The notes: generated from the sequence alone by a model not told the origin. A stretch of 64,000 nt of DNA from Pleodorina starrii (GCA_030267565.1 BRXU01000003.1:1968001-2032000), one strand, 5' to 3'. Shown: positions 36,625 through 51,200, counted from the first letter of the stretch. Translations and numbers: made by a program.

Positions 36625-36640
36625 GGTGTTTATCAACACC
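36625..36640 (+). terminator. Histone mRNA 3' stem-loop, H2B
   Basis: GGTGTT-TATC-AACACC, preceded by aaaaaccc. Confidence 0.93.
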
Positions 36641-37352
36641 ACCCTTCAGACTTAATGTGGACACAAACCTTGGGGACGGGGTTGTTGCGGCATCATTCGT
36701 CTCCCCGTAGAACGCACATGACTGCATGCGTCGCGGAATATTTCCAGGGACTAATTATCCGGACTCCAGGGGCAGCCTCCGACTTTCGGGCGTGATGGGA
36801 CGGGCTTGCGGGATGGCCTACACGTGCGCGCGCATGGTCTTTTGGTGACCGGAAACGTGGGTAATTATCGTGGCCGTACTAGGGGATTGACTGCTGGTTT
36901 TGGCCCACCTTTGGCCCACCGTCCCATGGAGAAAGGCGCCTTCCCCCCCGGGCCCCCGCTCTTTCCTGCCCGGGTATCCTGTCGTGCTGTCTGGTCTGGT
37001 CTGGGTGTGTTCCCAGCTGCTCTGGTCTCTGGCTCTATCTTTGGTGCAGTGAGCACCAAGGGCCAGCTGGCCCTCCGAATCGTGGCTCTAATCTTTCGTA
37101 TCGTGGCTCTAATCTTTCCGGAGTCTGGAGACCCTTCCCCCCTCCCACTGTACCAGCTGGGGTTTGGACAGCAGCGAGCTGCTTGACGGCACTGACAATC
37201 CGAAACGCAATATCCACAACTGCGCTGCACACCCGCACATCCCCGCTGGCTACGTCCCGCAAAGGCGCGCGGGGAGATTGCAACAGGACGTGGCCCTAGG
37301 CTAGCATCTAAACGCCGCCACAACTGAGAACAGAGTCAAGCCACAATTGGGT
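36641..37352. other. Gap between H2B and H3 3' ends
   Basis: No H1 or other gene was seen. A direct repeat atcgtggctctaatcttt occurs twice at 37079-37117. Confidence 0.6.
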
Positions 37353-37368
37353 GGTGTTGAAAAACACC
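37353..37368 (-). terminator. Histone mRNA 3' stem-loop, H3
   Basis: Plus-strand reading GGTGTT-GAAA-AACACC, 69 bp past the H3 stop. Confidence 0.93.
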
Positions 37369-37437
37369 GGGTAGTTTTTGGATGTGCCTTCAGGCAGTCA
37401 GTGAGCAGCCGCGTGGGCAGAAGACGACGCCGTCCGC

Positions 37438-37995
37438 TTACGCGCGCTCTCCGCGGATGCGACGCGCCAGCTGGATGTCCTTGGGCATGATGGTGACACG
37501 CTTGGCGTGGATGGCGCACAGGTTGGTGTCCTCGAACAGGCCCACCAGGTACGCCTCCGCCGCCTCCTGAAGGGCCAGCACCGCCTGGCTCTGGAAGCGG
37601 AGGTCGGTCTTGAAGTCCTGGGCGATCTCACGGACCAGGCGCTGGAACGGCAGCTTGCGGATCAGCAGCTCGGTGCTCTTCTGGTACTTGCGAATCTCAC
37701 GAAGGGCGACCTGAGTACGGGAGAGGACGGGACACATGTCAGAAGGGAGTTTCAGGCAGGGAAGGCCAGATGGTGAGGATGGTGTGGTAGCGGCAGGGAA
37801 TCGAAAGGACGAACACGATGTGACACGAATTCTCAACGTCCAATGTGTGATGAGGCTCACCGTGCCGGGGCGGTAGCGGTGAGGCTTCTTGACACCGCCG
37901 GTGGCGGGAGTCTTGCGAGCGGCCTTGGTGGCCAGCTGCTTGCGGGGCGCCTTGCCGCCGGTCGACTTGCGAGCAGTCTGCTTGGTGCGGGCCAT
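37438..37995 (-). CDS. H3: Histone H3, one intron
   Basis: Two exons, 37995-37861 (45 codons, to RPGT) and 37710-37438 (90 codons plus stop), with a 150-nt phase-0 GT-AG intron between Thr45 and Val46. The product is 135 aa. K4 and K9 contexts are canonical ([11 protein letters not shown]). Around K27 the sequence is [10 protein letters not shown], with Thr where Ser28 usually is and one residue fewer than the common 136-codon H3, as known from Chlamydomonas and Volvox. The core has [19 protein letters not shown] and the end RIRGERA. It shares a divergent promoter with H4. An intron is unusual for a replication-type H3 but is reported for Volvox. Confidence 0.97.
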   Translation of the reverse strand: MARTKQTARKSTGGKAPRKQLATKAARKTPATGGVKKPHRYRPGTVSLITHWTLRIRVTSCSSFRFPAATTPSSPSGLPCLKLPSDMCPVLSRTQVALREIRKYQKSTELLIRKLPFQRLVREIAQDFKTDLRFQSQAVLALQEAAEAYLVGLFEDTNLCAIHAKRVTIMPKDIQLARRIRGERA

Positions 37996-38581
<586 letters not shown>

Positions 38582-38627
38582 GCACCCTGGCCCTCGCTTC
38601 TGCGTACCTCCGCAACAAACAAAACCC

Positions 38628-38643
38628 GGTGTTTCTCAACACC
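38628..38643 (+). terminator. Histone mRNA 3' stem-loop, H4
   Basis: GGTGTT-TCTC-AACACC, preceded by aaaaccc as after H2B. Confidence 0.93.
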
Positions 38644-40027
38644 ACCCTATCAATGGATTGATCAGACGGAAGGGCGCACTGGGGGCCCTGCGGTCCATTG
38701 TCCTCTGCGCACTGCAGCCTTGCCGGAAGTTGGTGGGTCCTGCCAGTCCAGCAGCTCGTCTGGACCTGGGATCATGGCGGATGTCATCGACCCATGCTCC
38801 TTCCTATACCCTGCTCGCCCTGCTATCGAGCTTTCCACGGCCCCGGTTCTCACCGGTATAGGGGAGGGACTGGGGGGCTGGGTGGATAGGAAGCTGGGTA
38901 TAGTGTGGGGGCTGGGGAGCTGGCAGCCGGTATCCACCGCTTTCTCTGCCCGCGGCCGGGTTTACTACTCCATGTATTGTATCGCAGGTCCGGGGGAAGG
39001 GTCGAGATCCAGAACGGAGGCAGCATCAGAACGGGCACCCGGCCATCGATTGTTACAACTGTGGCAGCACGCAGCTTACCAGACGCGATACCGCCTTAGC
39101 TGCACAATATTCGCTCAAACAGTACTGTAGTAATATTATAATGATAATGAGCAAAACGTCGCTTGGACTCTGGTGCTGGTTCCAGTTGGTTCATACTGTC
39201 ATGACGTTTGCTCTTTCCGTTACAAACAAACATCGAGCAGCAAATGCACGCACACACACACGCACACACCCTTCGCACAGTCCCTCACGTCTTCGTAACC
39301 CACAGGGTTAGCGATTCAGCCAGCGGCAGCAGCGGCCATCCAGCCCCCCCCCCCTCCCCCAACGTACGTTGGTGTGTATTATGTGCGGGTGCCAAGACGT
39401 GTTTGGAGCGTCGCGACAAAAAAAACGCACGGCCGGCGATGCGCCCCCCCCCCGCAGAAACACCTGCCACCCGCCCGCCTGCCCCTACGCACCCGAAACT
39501 TACGAGACCACTCAACATCCATGCCGCACACATTCTGCCGCACGTCGTCGTCCCCCGCGGAAGAGAAAAAACTCCCCCACACGACGTTTCCGGCGTTTGG
39601 CCGCGTCGTTTGAGAGTTGAGAGAGCAGCACCCTACCGGTATCAGCTGCCCAACCAGTCCAACCAGTCCTAGGCCAATGCCACGGTGGCGGGAGGCCCCG
39701 CACCACCTTTTCTTTCCCCCGCTCAAACGGGAATCGTATCACAATGCGATAAGCACACGGGGGGGGGGGTTTCGCGGGTACACCCTACAGCGGGTGCAGT
39801 CCGTCCGTGCGTCCGTCAGTGCGTGCCAGTCGCCGCCGCGGCGGCGGCGGGCGGCCCTGCTGTGCGCCTTGCGGCGCACGGAATCAATCGCCCGGAGAGA
39901 GCGAGCGAGCCAGTGTGTTGAGCCGCACAAAGATAAAAGAAAAGGAAAAAAAGAGCCCCCAGAGTCGTAGTGTGCGTATGCGGGTACCGGTACCGGTATG
40001 CGGGTATCGGTACCGGTGAGAACATGT

Positions 40028-40049
40028 CCCTAAAACCCTAAAACCCTAA
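40028..40049. repeat. Interstitial Chlamydomonas-type telomere units
   Basis: CCCTAAAA twice, then CCCTAA (complement of TTTTAGGG). It lies between gagaacatgtcc-like and gagaacgtgtcc direct repeats. Confidence 0.8.
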
Positions 40050-40561
40050 GAGAACGTGTCCGAGGGGCCCTCCCGAGTAACGTGGTCGTCGTGGTTACGT
40101 CATGGTTACCGCTGAGAGTCGTCAGCAGCAAGAGTTGGCCGCACCGACCTTCCCCCCCCCATACGTGGATACCCCCCCCCTTAATCCGTGAATAACCACC
40201 CCCTCCCACCACCACCACCACCACCACCACCATCCGACCATCCGACCATCCGACCGACCCACCAAAATCCGCGCCTGCAGCCGACACGTCGCGACACGAC
40301 AGACGACGCGGCACAAGAGGCGTCGAGAAGGCCGACCTCCTACGTCCCAAGGGGGCAGCCCCCGCCGCCACGGCACAACACGCCAGACGGTACCACCCGC
40401 CAACACGGCACAACACGCCAACGGCACCACACGCCAACACGGTACCACTTACGAAAGGTGGGTTCCCCCCAGGAAGGCTGTGGGGGCCTCGGAGGAACAG
40501 TTCAAATGTACGATAATCCCTTTAGTAGTACGACAGCAATTGATTGCAGGGACGAACAATT

Positions 40562-40611
40562 GCCCTTGAAACGCTATCCTGGCGTTCCTGGCGTCCCGGG
40601 GTTTCAAGGGC
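40562..40611. repeat. Inverted repeat, 11-bp arms
   Basis: GCCCTTGAAAC (40562-40572) and GTTTCAAGGGC (40601-40611), with cctggcgt motifs in the loop. Function unknown. Confidence 0.85.
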
Positions 40612-41490
40612 CCGCGCGCCTTACACCCCCCCACACACACACATCCAAGCCACCCTGGAGCCACCAAGCAAACCCCAGGCGGCGGCGGCGCGAAACACGG
40701 CCGCCGCTGCCGCCGCCTGCCAGAGCTCGTACAGACGTACGGCAACACCGCGGCGAGGCAATGGGGTGCGCGCGCAGTACATTTGCAAACATTGCGGGAT
40801 TCGATTTGCACTGTGCGCTGATCCCGCAACGGCACAAGAAAGTGTACGGCAAAAGAAAGTGTACGGCAGGACCGCACGCGAGTCATCAGGTCCTCGCTCG
40901 TCCCGGCCGTCTCCCGTCGTTTGAGGTGCAGTGGCCAGGCGACTAAGGGGTTCTCCCTGCCCTGGCCCCGTTGACGCACTTGCCTGGTCAACGGTCACAA
41001 CGGCACACGGTCAACGGACCGCCTCTCCTTCGTGCAGTTGCGGTGACTGTTGGTCTCACAACCATCACAACTAACATTAGTAACGTGCGGGACGCCCACT
41101 TGCCCGGAAGCGTCCGTACTGCGCACTCGTCATCTCATCTCATCTCATCAGAAATAACGCAATCGCTCGAACAAGGAAAGAAAAAGAGTGCCGCCGATTG
41201 CCGATTGGGCAAACAGAGCCGTCGATTGCGGCGTCGTTCACGAAAACGAAACGTCTGTTACGAACCCCCGCCAACCCTACCCAAGGGCTCCCACCACCCA
41301 CACACACACACGGTAACGGTCAACGAGCCGTTACCGTGTGTCAACGAGCCAACTTCCAACGGTCGCAACCCCTCGCTCCCCAAATACCTACCTACCAGAC
41401 ACCCAAAGGGAGAGGAGACAGGAGAGCCGACAGGGGGGCGGCGTGGTTGGGGTTTTTGTCCAAGACACGGGTTTATCCATCCATCCATCC

Positions 41491-41577
41491 ACATTGTCTT
41501 GTATTCACAATCTCACATCCGCATTGCCTTCAATTCACAATCTCACATCCACATTGCCTTCAATTCACAATCTCACT
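41491..41577. repeat. 30-bp tandem repeat, 2.9 copies
   Basis: Unit containing cattgccttcaattcacaat, about 600 bp upstream of the end of intergenic sequence before the TPR gene stop. Confidence 0.9.
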
Positions 41578-41960
41578 CTGGCCCCGCCTATACGGCGGTT
41601 GGCCGTTGGGTGGTTGCAGTAGTTCGGGTGCTCCGTCGTCGTCGATCCGTGATCCGCTGGGTCGGCCCGACGGGAAGCAGGAAGGGGGGATCGGGCAGGA
41701 TTGCAAGAGCAGTCGTGTTGGTTGGCGGTGGTTAAGTCGGTTGAGTCGGTTGTCGGCTGAGGCGTCGTCGCTCGTCGTCGCGGGCGGCCCTCCGAGGGTG
41801 GCCCGGACCGTCTCCTTCGCCCGCCCTGACCAGTACCGTATAGCGTGACACAACGGCACAACGGCACAACGGCACAACGGCACAAAGACACCAAGACACC
41901 AAGACATGGAGGCGGAGACGGAGGCGGAGGCGGATAGGGAGACAGAGGCGTTCTAGGAGA

Positions 41961-44900
41961 CTAGTACACGGCCGGCAGGGTTGTTGCTGTGGTGGCCGCC
42001 ACGGCGGCGGAATAAGCAGAGGCGGCGGAGTAGGCGGAGGCGGATCCCGATCCTGAGGACATGTGCCTTTGCAGGAGGGGCTGACAGGTGGGGTAGGCCT
42101 GCGGGTGGGGGGGGGAAGGCGGTGAGGTGGTGGGGTTGGGGGGTTGGGGGTGGGGGTTGGTTGGGGGGTGTCGCATGGGGGAGGCATCGGTGGGAAGGGT
42201 GCGGTAGTGAATGGGCGTGGGCGTGTCGGCGGGCGGATGGGCTCAGGAAAGGAGGCCCCGGAAGGCCGGAACCAACCCCCCCCACACACACACACAACCC
42301 AACACCCCCACCCCCCTTCCCGCCCTTTCCCTACCCGAGTACCCGACGGACTGGCTAGACCCCAGCCCCACCCCACCCCCACCTCAACCGATCATCTGCA
42401 GCACCCGAACCACCCAAACCACCCCACACCGCGCACCCGCGTCCGTGCTGGATAGCCAAGTACGGCACCCAGCACCTGCCCTGCCCAGTACGGCACAGTA
42501 CGAAACAGCTCCGCCCTGTCCCCGTCTCTGTCCCTGAGAGCTCTCCACCCGCTGACCCGCACCATCCCCCGCCTGTCCCCGTCCCTGTCCCTGTGCCCGT
42601 CCCTGCGTGAGGCCGACAAACCCGCACCCGCACCTTCGCCCCGTCCCAGCCAGCCAGCCAGCCACCCGCCCCCCCCCCCCACATATCCTCGCTCACTCGC
42701 TCCTCGCTTTGCTCACCGCAGCCCCTCCCCTCCCCCTCCCTCTCTTTCCCCTCCCACGATGCATTTCACTCCCCGCCCCTCCTTCCCCCTCCCCTCCCTT
42801 CCTTCCCCCTTCCCTCCCCTCCATCCCCCTCCTCTCCCCTCCCCCCACACGCAAACACACACACAGACACACACACACACCTGCTCCCGATCCGCCGCCG
42901 TGGGGGGCCGCTTCCTAGCCGACATGGGCCTCGCAGCACTGCCTCCCACCACCACCACCACACCACCACCACCCGCCGCTGCCGCCGCTGCCGTGTTGCC
43001 CCCCGCGGCGGCGGCGGCGGCCGTCCCTGGAGCGATGACCGCCCTACTGCCTCGTTGGGGGCCGGTGCTGCTGCTGCCACTGCTGCTGCTGCTGCTGGTG
43101 CTGCCTGGCGCGGTCCCCACCACCCCCACCCCCACCGCCGCCGCCGCCGCGAAGGGCCCGGGTCTGGGTGTGGAGGGACTCAGGGCGGCGCCCTGGTGGC
43201 CGTGGGAGGAGGATCTAGAGGGCGTGAGGGCGGAGGGGGGCCGGGCCAACGCCTGCACAGATGAAGGGGGGGAGGGAGGGGAGGGAGGGAGGAGGCGCGT
43301 TCGAAGGGGGGTGAGGTGGGGTAAGTGGTGGGGGTTGGGCAGTGGACTAGTGGTGGTATGTGGTCGGAGCGAGAAGGGAAGAAGAGGGCCGAATTGGATG
43401 CAGCTCTGCTCGGGCCCCCCCCCCCCCACCCACACATACATATGCGAGGGCGGGAGGGGGGGAGGGAGGGGACCAGGGGAGGGGAGGAGAGAGCACAACG
43501 GGGCTGCGGCGGCGGGCGCACGGCAATACACCCGTGTCGCAGTACGGCACCCACCACCGGCGGCGTCGCGGGATGTCTCAGCCCCCTTGCCGAGGTGGAG
43601 CCGATGGATGTCGCCGCGGTGGTGGTGGAGAGCTTCCGCTGCATCTCCTCCAACTCAGTACTCATTGCCTGCGGGGAGGGGGAGGGGGAGGGAGGGGGAG
43701 GGAGGAGGGGGAGGGGAGGGGGAGGGAGGAGGAAGGATGGGGGGAGGGGTTTAAGGGGTAGGGGGTCAGGGAAGCGGCCAAATAGGCTGGCAGGCGGACA
43801 AGCTGGCAGGCGGACAGGGCGGAGAGAGGCAGGGAGGGAGGGAGGGGGCGGGAGGGCAGGTGCGGGGCCCTTTGGTCTTCCATACTGCCCACCATCTCCT
43901 GACCATGACACCTCCTGCCTCCTACCACACCCCCCCATCCCCCCACCCCCGACACCCTCGTGCGTGTTCGAAATATGAGCGACAACGAGATCCCCACCCC
44001 CCTAACCCCCCAACCCCCCCTATCCCACCCACCCACCCACCCATCCCCACCCAACCCACCCGACCCCCTAACCCCCCACCCACCTCCCTTACCCCCCCCC
44101 CCTACCCCCCCCCCCCTACCTTGCGCGACGCCCTCTCCAGGCTCAGCCCCCTCTGCGCCGCACTCAGAGCACTGCTGGTGGTCAGCAACAGCGCGCGGAG
44201 CTCAGCCATCTCCGACATCAGGGCCTGGGCCTGGTCGTACAGTACGGCAAGGTACGGCACACACCCCACCACGGGGGAGAGACGGGAGAGAGGCGCAGGG
44301 GACAAGGGCACGGCGCGCACACGTGCTTCATTTGGCATTTGTCATTTGTCATTTGTCATTGCCGTGCCGTTGCATTCAACACGTCAGAAAGGCAACGGAG
44401 GAAGACCAGGAGGACCAGGAGGAGGAGGAGACACAGGCCCAACCGAACCCGGCGCAACAACCTCCCCTCGCCCCCCATACACACACAGCACCTGCACGCC
44501 CATGCCGCCCTCCCCGCTGCCACTGCCGCTGCCACTGCCCCGCCGCATGGCGAAGCCGGGCCCCGCCGGCGGCAGCATCAGCCCCCCCTGGAGCGCCCCA
44601 GCCCCGGCGCCGTCGCCGTCGCTGCTGCCGCCGCCGCTGCCACTGCCGCCGCCGTTGCGGCCGTTGCAGCTGTTGCGCCGCCTGGGGCCCTCCGTCGCCA
44701 CCGGCGGAAGCAGCGGACCCGGCGGCGGCGGCGGCCGGAGGCCGCCGCCGCCGCCGGCGGCGCCGCCGGCGCTCTCTGCTCTTTCTCGGCTCTGCCGCGG
44801 CGGCGGCGGCGCCGCCGCCGCCGCCGCGTCCCTCGGGTTGTGGGTCATTTGCGGTGGCGAGGATGTCAACAGCCCGCCTCCGCCTCCCTGCGGAGGCTCC

Positions 44901-47900
44901 CCAACTCCCGCCGCCGCCGCCGCCGCCGTCGCCTCCGTCGCCTCCGTCGCCACCGCCTCCGTCGCCGCCGCCGCCAGCGCTTGTTCCACTGACAGGCGAA
45001 TGAGCTCCAATTTGATTCGCAGAGCGGCGCGGCTCTCCAGGCTGCTCCGAAGCACATTGTCGCGAGCCTTGATCAGCCTGCCGTACAGGGCAGCGGAGGC
45101 CGATCCACGGCGCGGGGCGGGGCGGGGGGACGGGGGGACGGGGGGAGTGGGGGGTTGGGGGGCGGGGGGGTGGAGAGAGGAGGACGCAAGGGACAGCGGC
45201 GTTGCGTTGGCAGGGGTGTGTGCGTGCACATGTGTCTGTGTGTATGTATGTGTGTATGTGTGAGGTGTACGACATGGGGTGGCCACGGGTGCCGAAGCAG
45301 AGGCGCACGCACTGCACTCGCAGTCCCGGGTCCCGACGACATCGAAACTGAACCAACCGACAAACGAACCAACCGAAAGCGCTAACCGGCGCGGCCCCCC
45401 ACCTCCCCCGGAGCACCCAGGTAACTCCGACCTCCCTCTCCCTCCCTCTCAAACCCTAACGAATACCCCCACTACCACAAATACGGTACCCCCAAATACC
45501 CCCAAATACGGTCCTCGTCTCCGCTGCGGTATCATTTTCTACCCCCACCATACACATGTACCAGCGATGCAACGCACCGCACCCTCCGCACCGCATCCTC
45601 CGCACCGCACCCTCCGCACCGCATCCTCCGCACCGCATCCTCCGCACCGCATCCGTTGCGCTCCCGACATTGCACAGCTGAACATTGTGTTCGTAACACG
45701 CATACACCCCCATCTCCCCACCCACCCACACCCACACCCACGCACAGACGAATACACCCCCCCACACAGCCGCACCTCAGCTGCGACAGGGCAGCCCCCA
45801 ACATATCCGCATGCAGCTCCACCAGGTCATCGGCACGAGGAATCATGTCGGCGGCGGCGGCGGCAGCGGCAGCGGCAGCGGCGGCGGCGCCGCCGCCACC
45901 CCCCTCCGGCACCCAGTAGCCCGGGAAGGGCACCGGCACCGGCACCGGCACGGGAATGGGCAGCGGCAGCGGCAGTGGGGTTGCCGAGTCCGTGCCTGCC
46001 CCCAGCGAGTCGGTGGGACGGGAGCTTCGCGGGGAGAAGAGGGGCAGGTGCGGGGCCGCCGCCCGCGGGGAGAGCGCCTGGCCACTCCTCAGACTGCCGC
46101 CGACCCAGCCGCCGTTGTTGGGCCCCCCTGCGGGGCCTCGGGCGCTTCGCAGCGGCGTATCGGGGCTCCTGCGGGTACGTGTGTGTGGGGGGGGGATGTG
46201 TGGGGGAGGGGGGGTGCGTGTGGGTGCGTAGGCGGGAGGAGGGGCAGGAGGGGCAGGAGGGCGGGGGTGGGGGATGTGTGTGTGTGTGTGGTGGTGGTTT
46301 GGCGAGCATCCTCCCCTTGGCGCTCATCCCCTGAGCCCCCATCAGGCCGGACCGGGTATCGTACGGCACGGTACGACAGCCCATCTGACACGGTACGACA
46401 AACCCACCGAAAGTAGTCGTACAGTGTGGGATAGCGGCCTTGGCCCTGACCCTGGCCCTGACCCGGGGGGCCGTCGCTGATAGTGGAGCCGCCACAGGGG
46501 GACGAGACGCCGGGGCGCGGAGAGACAGCGCACAACGCTGGCGGCGGCGGCGGCGGCGACGGCGGCGGCGCCGCCGCGCCGCCGCCGCCGGCGCCGCTGC
46601 GCCTGAGCGCCTCCCGCGCATTCACAATGTTGAGATTGCGGGAGAGGGGGCGGCGGGTGGGGGTCAGCGGCGCCAGCGGCGGCGTTTGCAGGTACGGCGA
46701 CGGCGGCGGCGCAACGGCGGCGGCGGCGGCGACGGGCGGCGGCGGGGACGGAGGAAGCGAGGGCGAGGCGGCAGCGGGCAGGGACAGGTGCGGCAGCGCC
46801 GCCGAGGCCGCGGGCGGCTGTGGTACGTCCGGCTTCGCTGCCGCCGCCGCCGCTGCCGCCGCCGCTGCCGCCGGGGCCATGGCGGCCGCCGGCTCCGCTT
46901 CCGCTGCCCTCGCGCGGCGCATCTCCGCCACCTGCTGGCGGGCCCGGCGGCCGCGCTGGTACGACTGGATCCGGATCGCGGCGGCCGCCTTAGCCTCCTC
47001 CTCCTCCTCCTCCTCCTCTGGGCCCGCCTGCGCCGTCGGCTGGCTTCCCGCCGTCGCCGCCGCCGCACCCACCGCCCGGGGGGGCGGCGGAGCCGCGGCG
47101 GCCTCCCCCGCGCCTGCCTGCAATGCCGGCTGCGGCTGCTGCGGTGGCTGCTGCTCCCCCTCCGTCTGCTGCGCTTCTGACTGCCCTGATCCGTGTGATG
47201 ACTGCGGCGCCTGCTGTACCGGCTGCTCCTGCTGCTGCTGCTGCTGCGGTGGCGGCGATGCAAGCGGTTCGGAGGACTCTCCAGGGGGGGCCACCGGCGG
47301 CGGTAGCGGCGGTAGCGGCGGCAGCTGCGGGAGGTACCCGGGTGCGGCGTCGCCACCGCCACCACCGCCCTCGTGACTGGTCCGGACCCCCACACCCGCC
47401 CCCACCCCCAACCCCACCAGGCCGCCCGGGGACAGGGGTTCTGAGGGGACGGGGAAAGGGGGAGAGTGTGACGGTGGGGGGACGAAAGAGGGGGAGGGAA
47501 GGGGGAGGGAAGGGGGCAAAAGGGGTCAGTGTTGGGTACTTGGTTGCTGTTGGCATCCGTCAGGCAACAGGCTGTCATGCAGGCGGCGACCCGGGTGCGG
47601 TCGGGTGGGGTGGGATCGGGTGGGGTCGGCATCCGGGGTTATCCCCAAATGCGTGTGTTTGTGTGTGTGTCGGGGGCGAGGGGAGAAGGGGGGAAGGGGG
47701 GCCCGGGACTGAAACAGCCTCGCTTATTCCGCCCGTGCAAATGTGAGGCAGTCCGCACCAGCACCACCACTAGTCAGTCAGCCAGTCAGTCAGCCAGTCA
47801 GTCAGTCAGTCAGTCAGCCAGGTGAGACAGCATGGGTATCTGGAGGCGGATGCAAACCCTACGGAGGCAGATGCAGTTTGCCGTACAGGTGCCGTACCGA

Positions 47901-48244
47901 GGTCGTGGGCTTCGTTGCCGGCGGCCGATGGCTGCGGCGCCGGGGGCGGGGCCGTGTACACAGTTACGGTTACGGAAATGGACCGCCGAGACTCGCGTCC
48001 GCCGCCGCTGGCCGCCATCGCCGAGGGCGGCGGCGTTGGCGGCGCCGTCGGGGGGTCGGCGCCGTCGGGCGGCGTTGGAGCCGCTGCGCTGTCCGCCGCC
48101 GCCGCTGCATCTTCTGCCGCCGCTTCCGCCGCCGCTGCGCCTTCCGCCGCCGGCGCTGCCCCGCCGTCCGTCGCCGGCGCTGCTGCCCTGGCGATAGCCG
48201 ACACCGCATCCACTCCCGCCTCCGCCGGCGTCGCCGTATCCCCT

Positions 48245-48294
<50 letters not shown>

Positions 48295-51200
48295 TGGTGC
48301 GCCCTCCGCAGCCTCAGCCGCCGACGCCGCCGACGCCGTTGCTGCACCCTCCGCCGCCGCCGCCGCCGCCACCGCCATTGCATCCCCCACCGCTGCCGCC
48401 ATCACCTCCGACAGCTGCTGTTGTAACGGTGGAGGTGGAGGTGGAGGTGGAGGTGGACGTGGAGGTGGCTGCCCCTCCGCGGGTGGCGGCGGCGGCGGCG
48501 GCGGCTGTTGCAGCCCCGACGGCGGCCTCGACGTCGAGCTTCTCGCCAGTCGCAAGGCCTCCTCCGCCTCTGCCGTACGGCCTTGCTCCTGTAGGCGACG
48601 CGGTACGACAGTACGGCACAACACTATTACGTAAAACCCTTTTTAGGGCCCCCCATCCACGGCAACAACTCCACTCCACGCCACCCCACTGCATCCTCCC
48701 CCCCCCGCGCTCGCAACCCAGCAGGAGTCGGTGAGGCGGAGGAGGTAACGGGCGCAGAGACACATACACACATACACACACATGCCCACACATACACACG
48801 TATACACACATAATCCGCACACACACATACACACACGTACCCCGCCCCTCTCCTCCCCACTCCACTCCATCCCACGCCACACCTTCCCCCCTCCCTTCTT
48901 CCCCCCCCCATCTCCCCTTCCGCCGTACCTTAAATGAGGCCGCCAGCGCCCGGTACATGTGTCGTACAGACGGGTGGCTGCCTCCCAAACACGGCTCCGC
49001 AGCCTGCACCGCACCGCACCAAATCACACCACACGTGACATGAACCGGACATGAACCGGACGCAGGGACGTAATGTACATCGCACATCGCACGTCACACA
49101 TCTCTTATCAAACCCGCAGCACCGCAGGCCTCCCGCCAACATCGCCACACAGCAGCATCAGCAGCAGCATCAGCAGCAGCCAGGTACCGGTACCCTGAGG
49201 CCCAGACCTCTGCAGTCCGCACACACACCTATACCCCCTCCCCCCACACACACAGCCCTAGATACACCCCCATCCACCCGCACCCCTTTCTTACCCACCC
49301 ACCCACCCCAACGGCATCGCGGACGGACGCACAAGATCCTCCGGATCGCTGATACACCCAACACGCAAGGCACGCAGGCCCCCACATCCACACCCACATC
49401 CACACCCACATCCACATCCACATCGGACCCATGGGTCGGCATGAGCCGGCGCGCACCTGCCCCCCTTTCCCCCCCTGCTACTAACGTGTGCGACACCCCC
49501 AAATGACGCACCCCACCTTCCCCCCCGTCCCCCCCCACCTCCCCCACCCCCCCCCCACCTCCCCACCCCCACCGCCTCACCCCGCCTTCCCCCCTCCCCC
49601 CCTCACACACGTCCCCCGCCCCACCCAGGGCAAACCCTGAGCCACCACTGGACCACGCCCGATCCCCCCCTCCACCCCTCACACACCCACACCCACACCC
49701 ACACACCTGCAACCCCTGACGCAGCAGCACCTCCGCCTCCCCGAGCTTGCCCTCAGCCTGTGGGGGCAGCCGGGGCGTGTGTGTATGTGTGTATGTGTGT
49801 ATGTGTGTGGGGGGGTGATGGGGTTGGGGTGGGGGTTGTTATCCAATCCACCGATAGGATCGGCCGAAGCCCGTGAACGGCAAATACATGGCGTCGGTCA
49901 ATTGAGGGGGGAGAGGGGAGGAGGGCGGGAGTTGAGGGGGAGCAGCACCGGTGGGTGCCGTACCCGTCAGGAGGGTGGTTTCGGGGCGCCTCCGCCTCCC
50001 CCACCCCTCCGCCCCACCCCCCTCAGCCCAGCCTGCTGCCCCCTTGGCCCCCTCTCCCCCACCCCACATGCCCCCCCTTCCTCCACCCCTCCCTTCCCTT
50101 CCCGCCCCTCCCTCCCCCCGCCCCTCCCCCCGCTCCTTCCCCCTTATATAAAGGAGCATACCCCACCCCCTTCCCTCTCCCCCCTTCCCCACCCCACCAG
50201 CAGCATCACCGTCGCCAGGTTCGCGGTGGCGGTGGCGGTATCCGGGTGGTCTGCTCCCCGCACCCCCTGGCTGATGTCGTGGGCCTTATGCAGGTGCTCC
50301 AGGGCGGCGGCTATGTTCCCCCTGGAGCGGTACAGCAGTCCCAGGTTGGTGTGGTAGGTGGCGGTGTGGGGGTGGAGCTCGCCCAGGGCGGCGCGAGTCA
50401 CCTGGAGAGACCTGGAGGGAGGGAGGGGGGGAGGGAGGGAGGGAGGGAGGGAGAGGGAGGGAGGGAGGGGGGGAGGGAGGGAGGGAGGGAGGGAGAGGGA
50501 GGGAGGGAGGGAGGGAGAGGGAGAGGAGAATGAAAACGATACCTAACGCAGCGAGGGGAGGGGAGAGGGAGGGTGCGTATGTGTGGGGGAGGGGGTTATC
50601 CACGTATAGGCCGGAGCCCGTGAACGGTAAAGTAACAGTAGAAGGCCGTATGTGTGTGTGTGGTGTGTGTGTGTGGGGTAGGGGGTTGTCAGGGGCCTCA
50701 CTTTATGAGCAGCTGCTCCGCCTCCTCGCTCCTGCCCAGGGCCTGGAGCACTCCCGCCAAGTTGTTGAGGGAGGAGGCGGTGTCGGGGTGGGACTCGCCC
50801 AGGGCCCGGGTGCTCATGTCCAGAGCCTGAAAGGAAGGGGGGGAGGGGGTGGAAGAGTGAGTTTGCAACAATGAAACAAGAAGTCCTGAAGGGGGGAGAG
50901 GAGGGGTAAAGAGAAGATACCGGAGGAGGGGAGGGGGAGGAGGGGAGGGGAGGGGAGGGGAGGGGGAGGAGGGGAGGGGAGGGGAGGAGGGGAGGGGGAG
51001 GAGGGGAGGGGGTGGTTCGAGGGGAGGACAGAAAGCGGGGGTGATAACGGTAGATGCATAAGGAGTGGGGGAGGGAGGGAGAGAGGGCTCAGGGGGAACC
51101 CGGTGCTTCAATGCCCGCGCGACCCCGTTCCTACAGCTCTCCCACACACAGCCCACCCCCCAGCCCCCAACACCCCCCCGCCCACCCGCCTCCCCCGGCC

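Larger units (their letters stand above)
38644..41960. other. Intergenic region, no recognised gene
   Basis: Between H4 and the 3' end of the TPR gene. It is rich in simple sequence: C runs, (CCA)n near 40200, (ACAACGGC)n at 41848-41884, telomere-type units at 40028, a hairpin at 40562-40611 and 30-bp repeats at 41491-41577. No exon could be supported. Confidence 0.5.
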
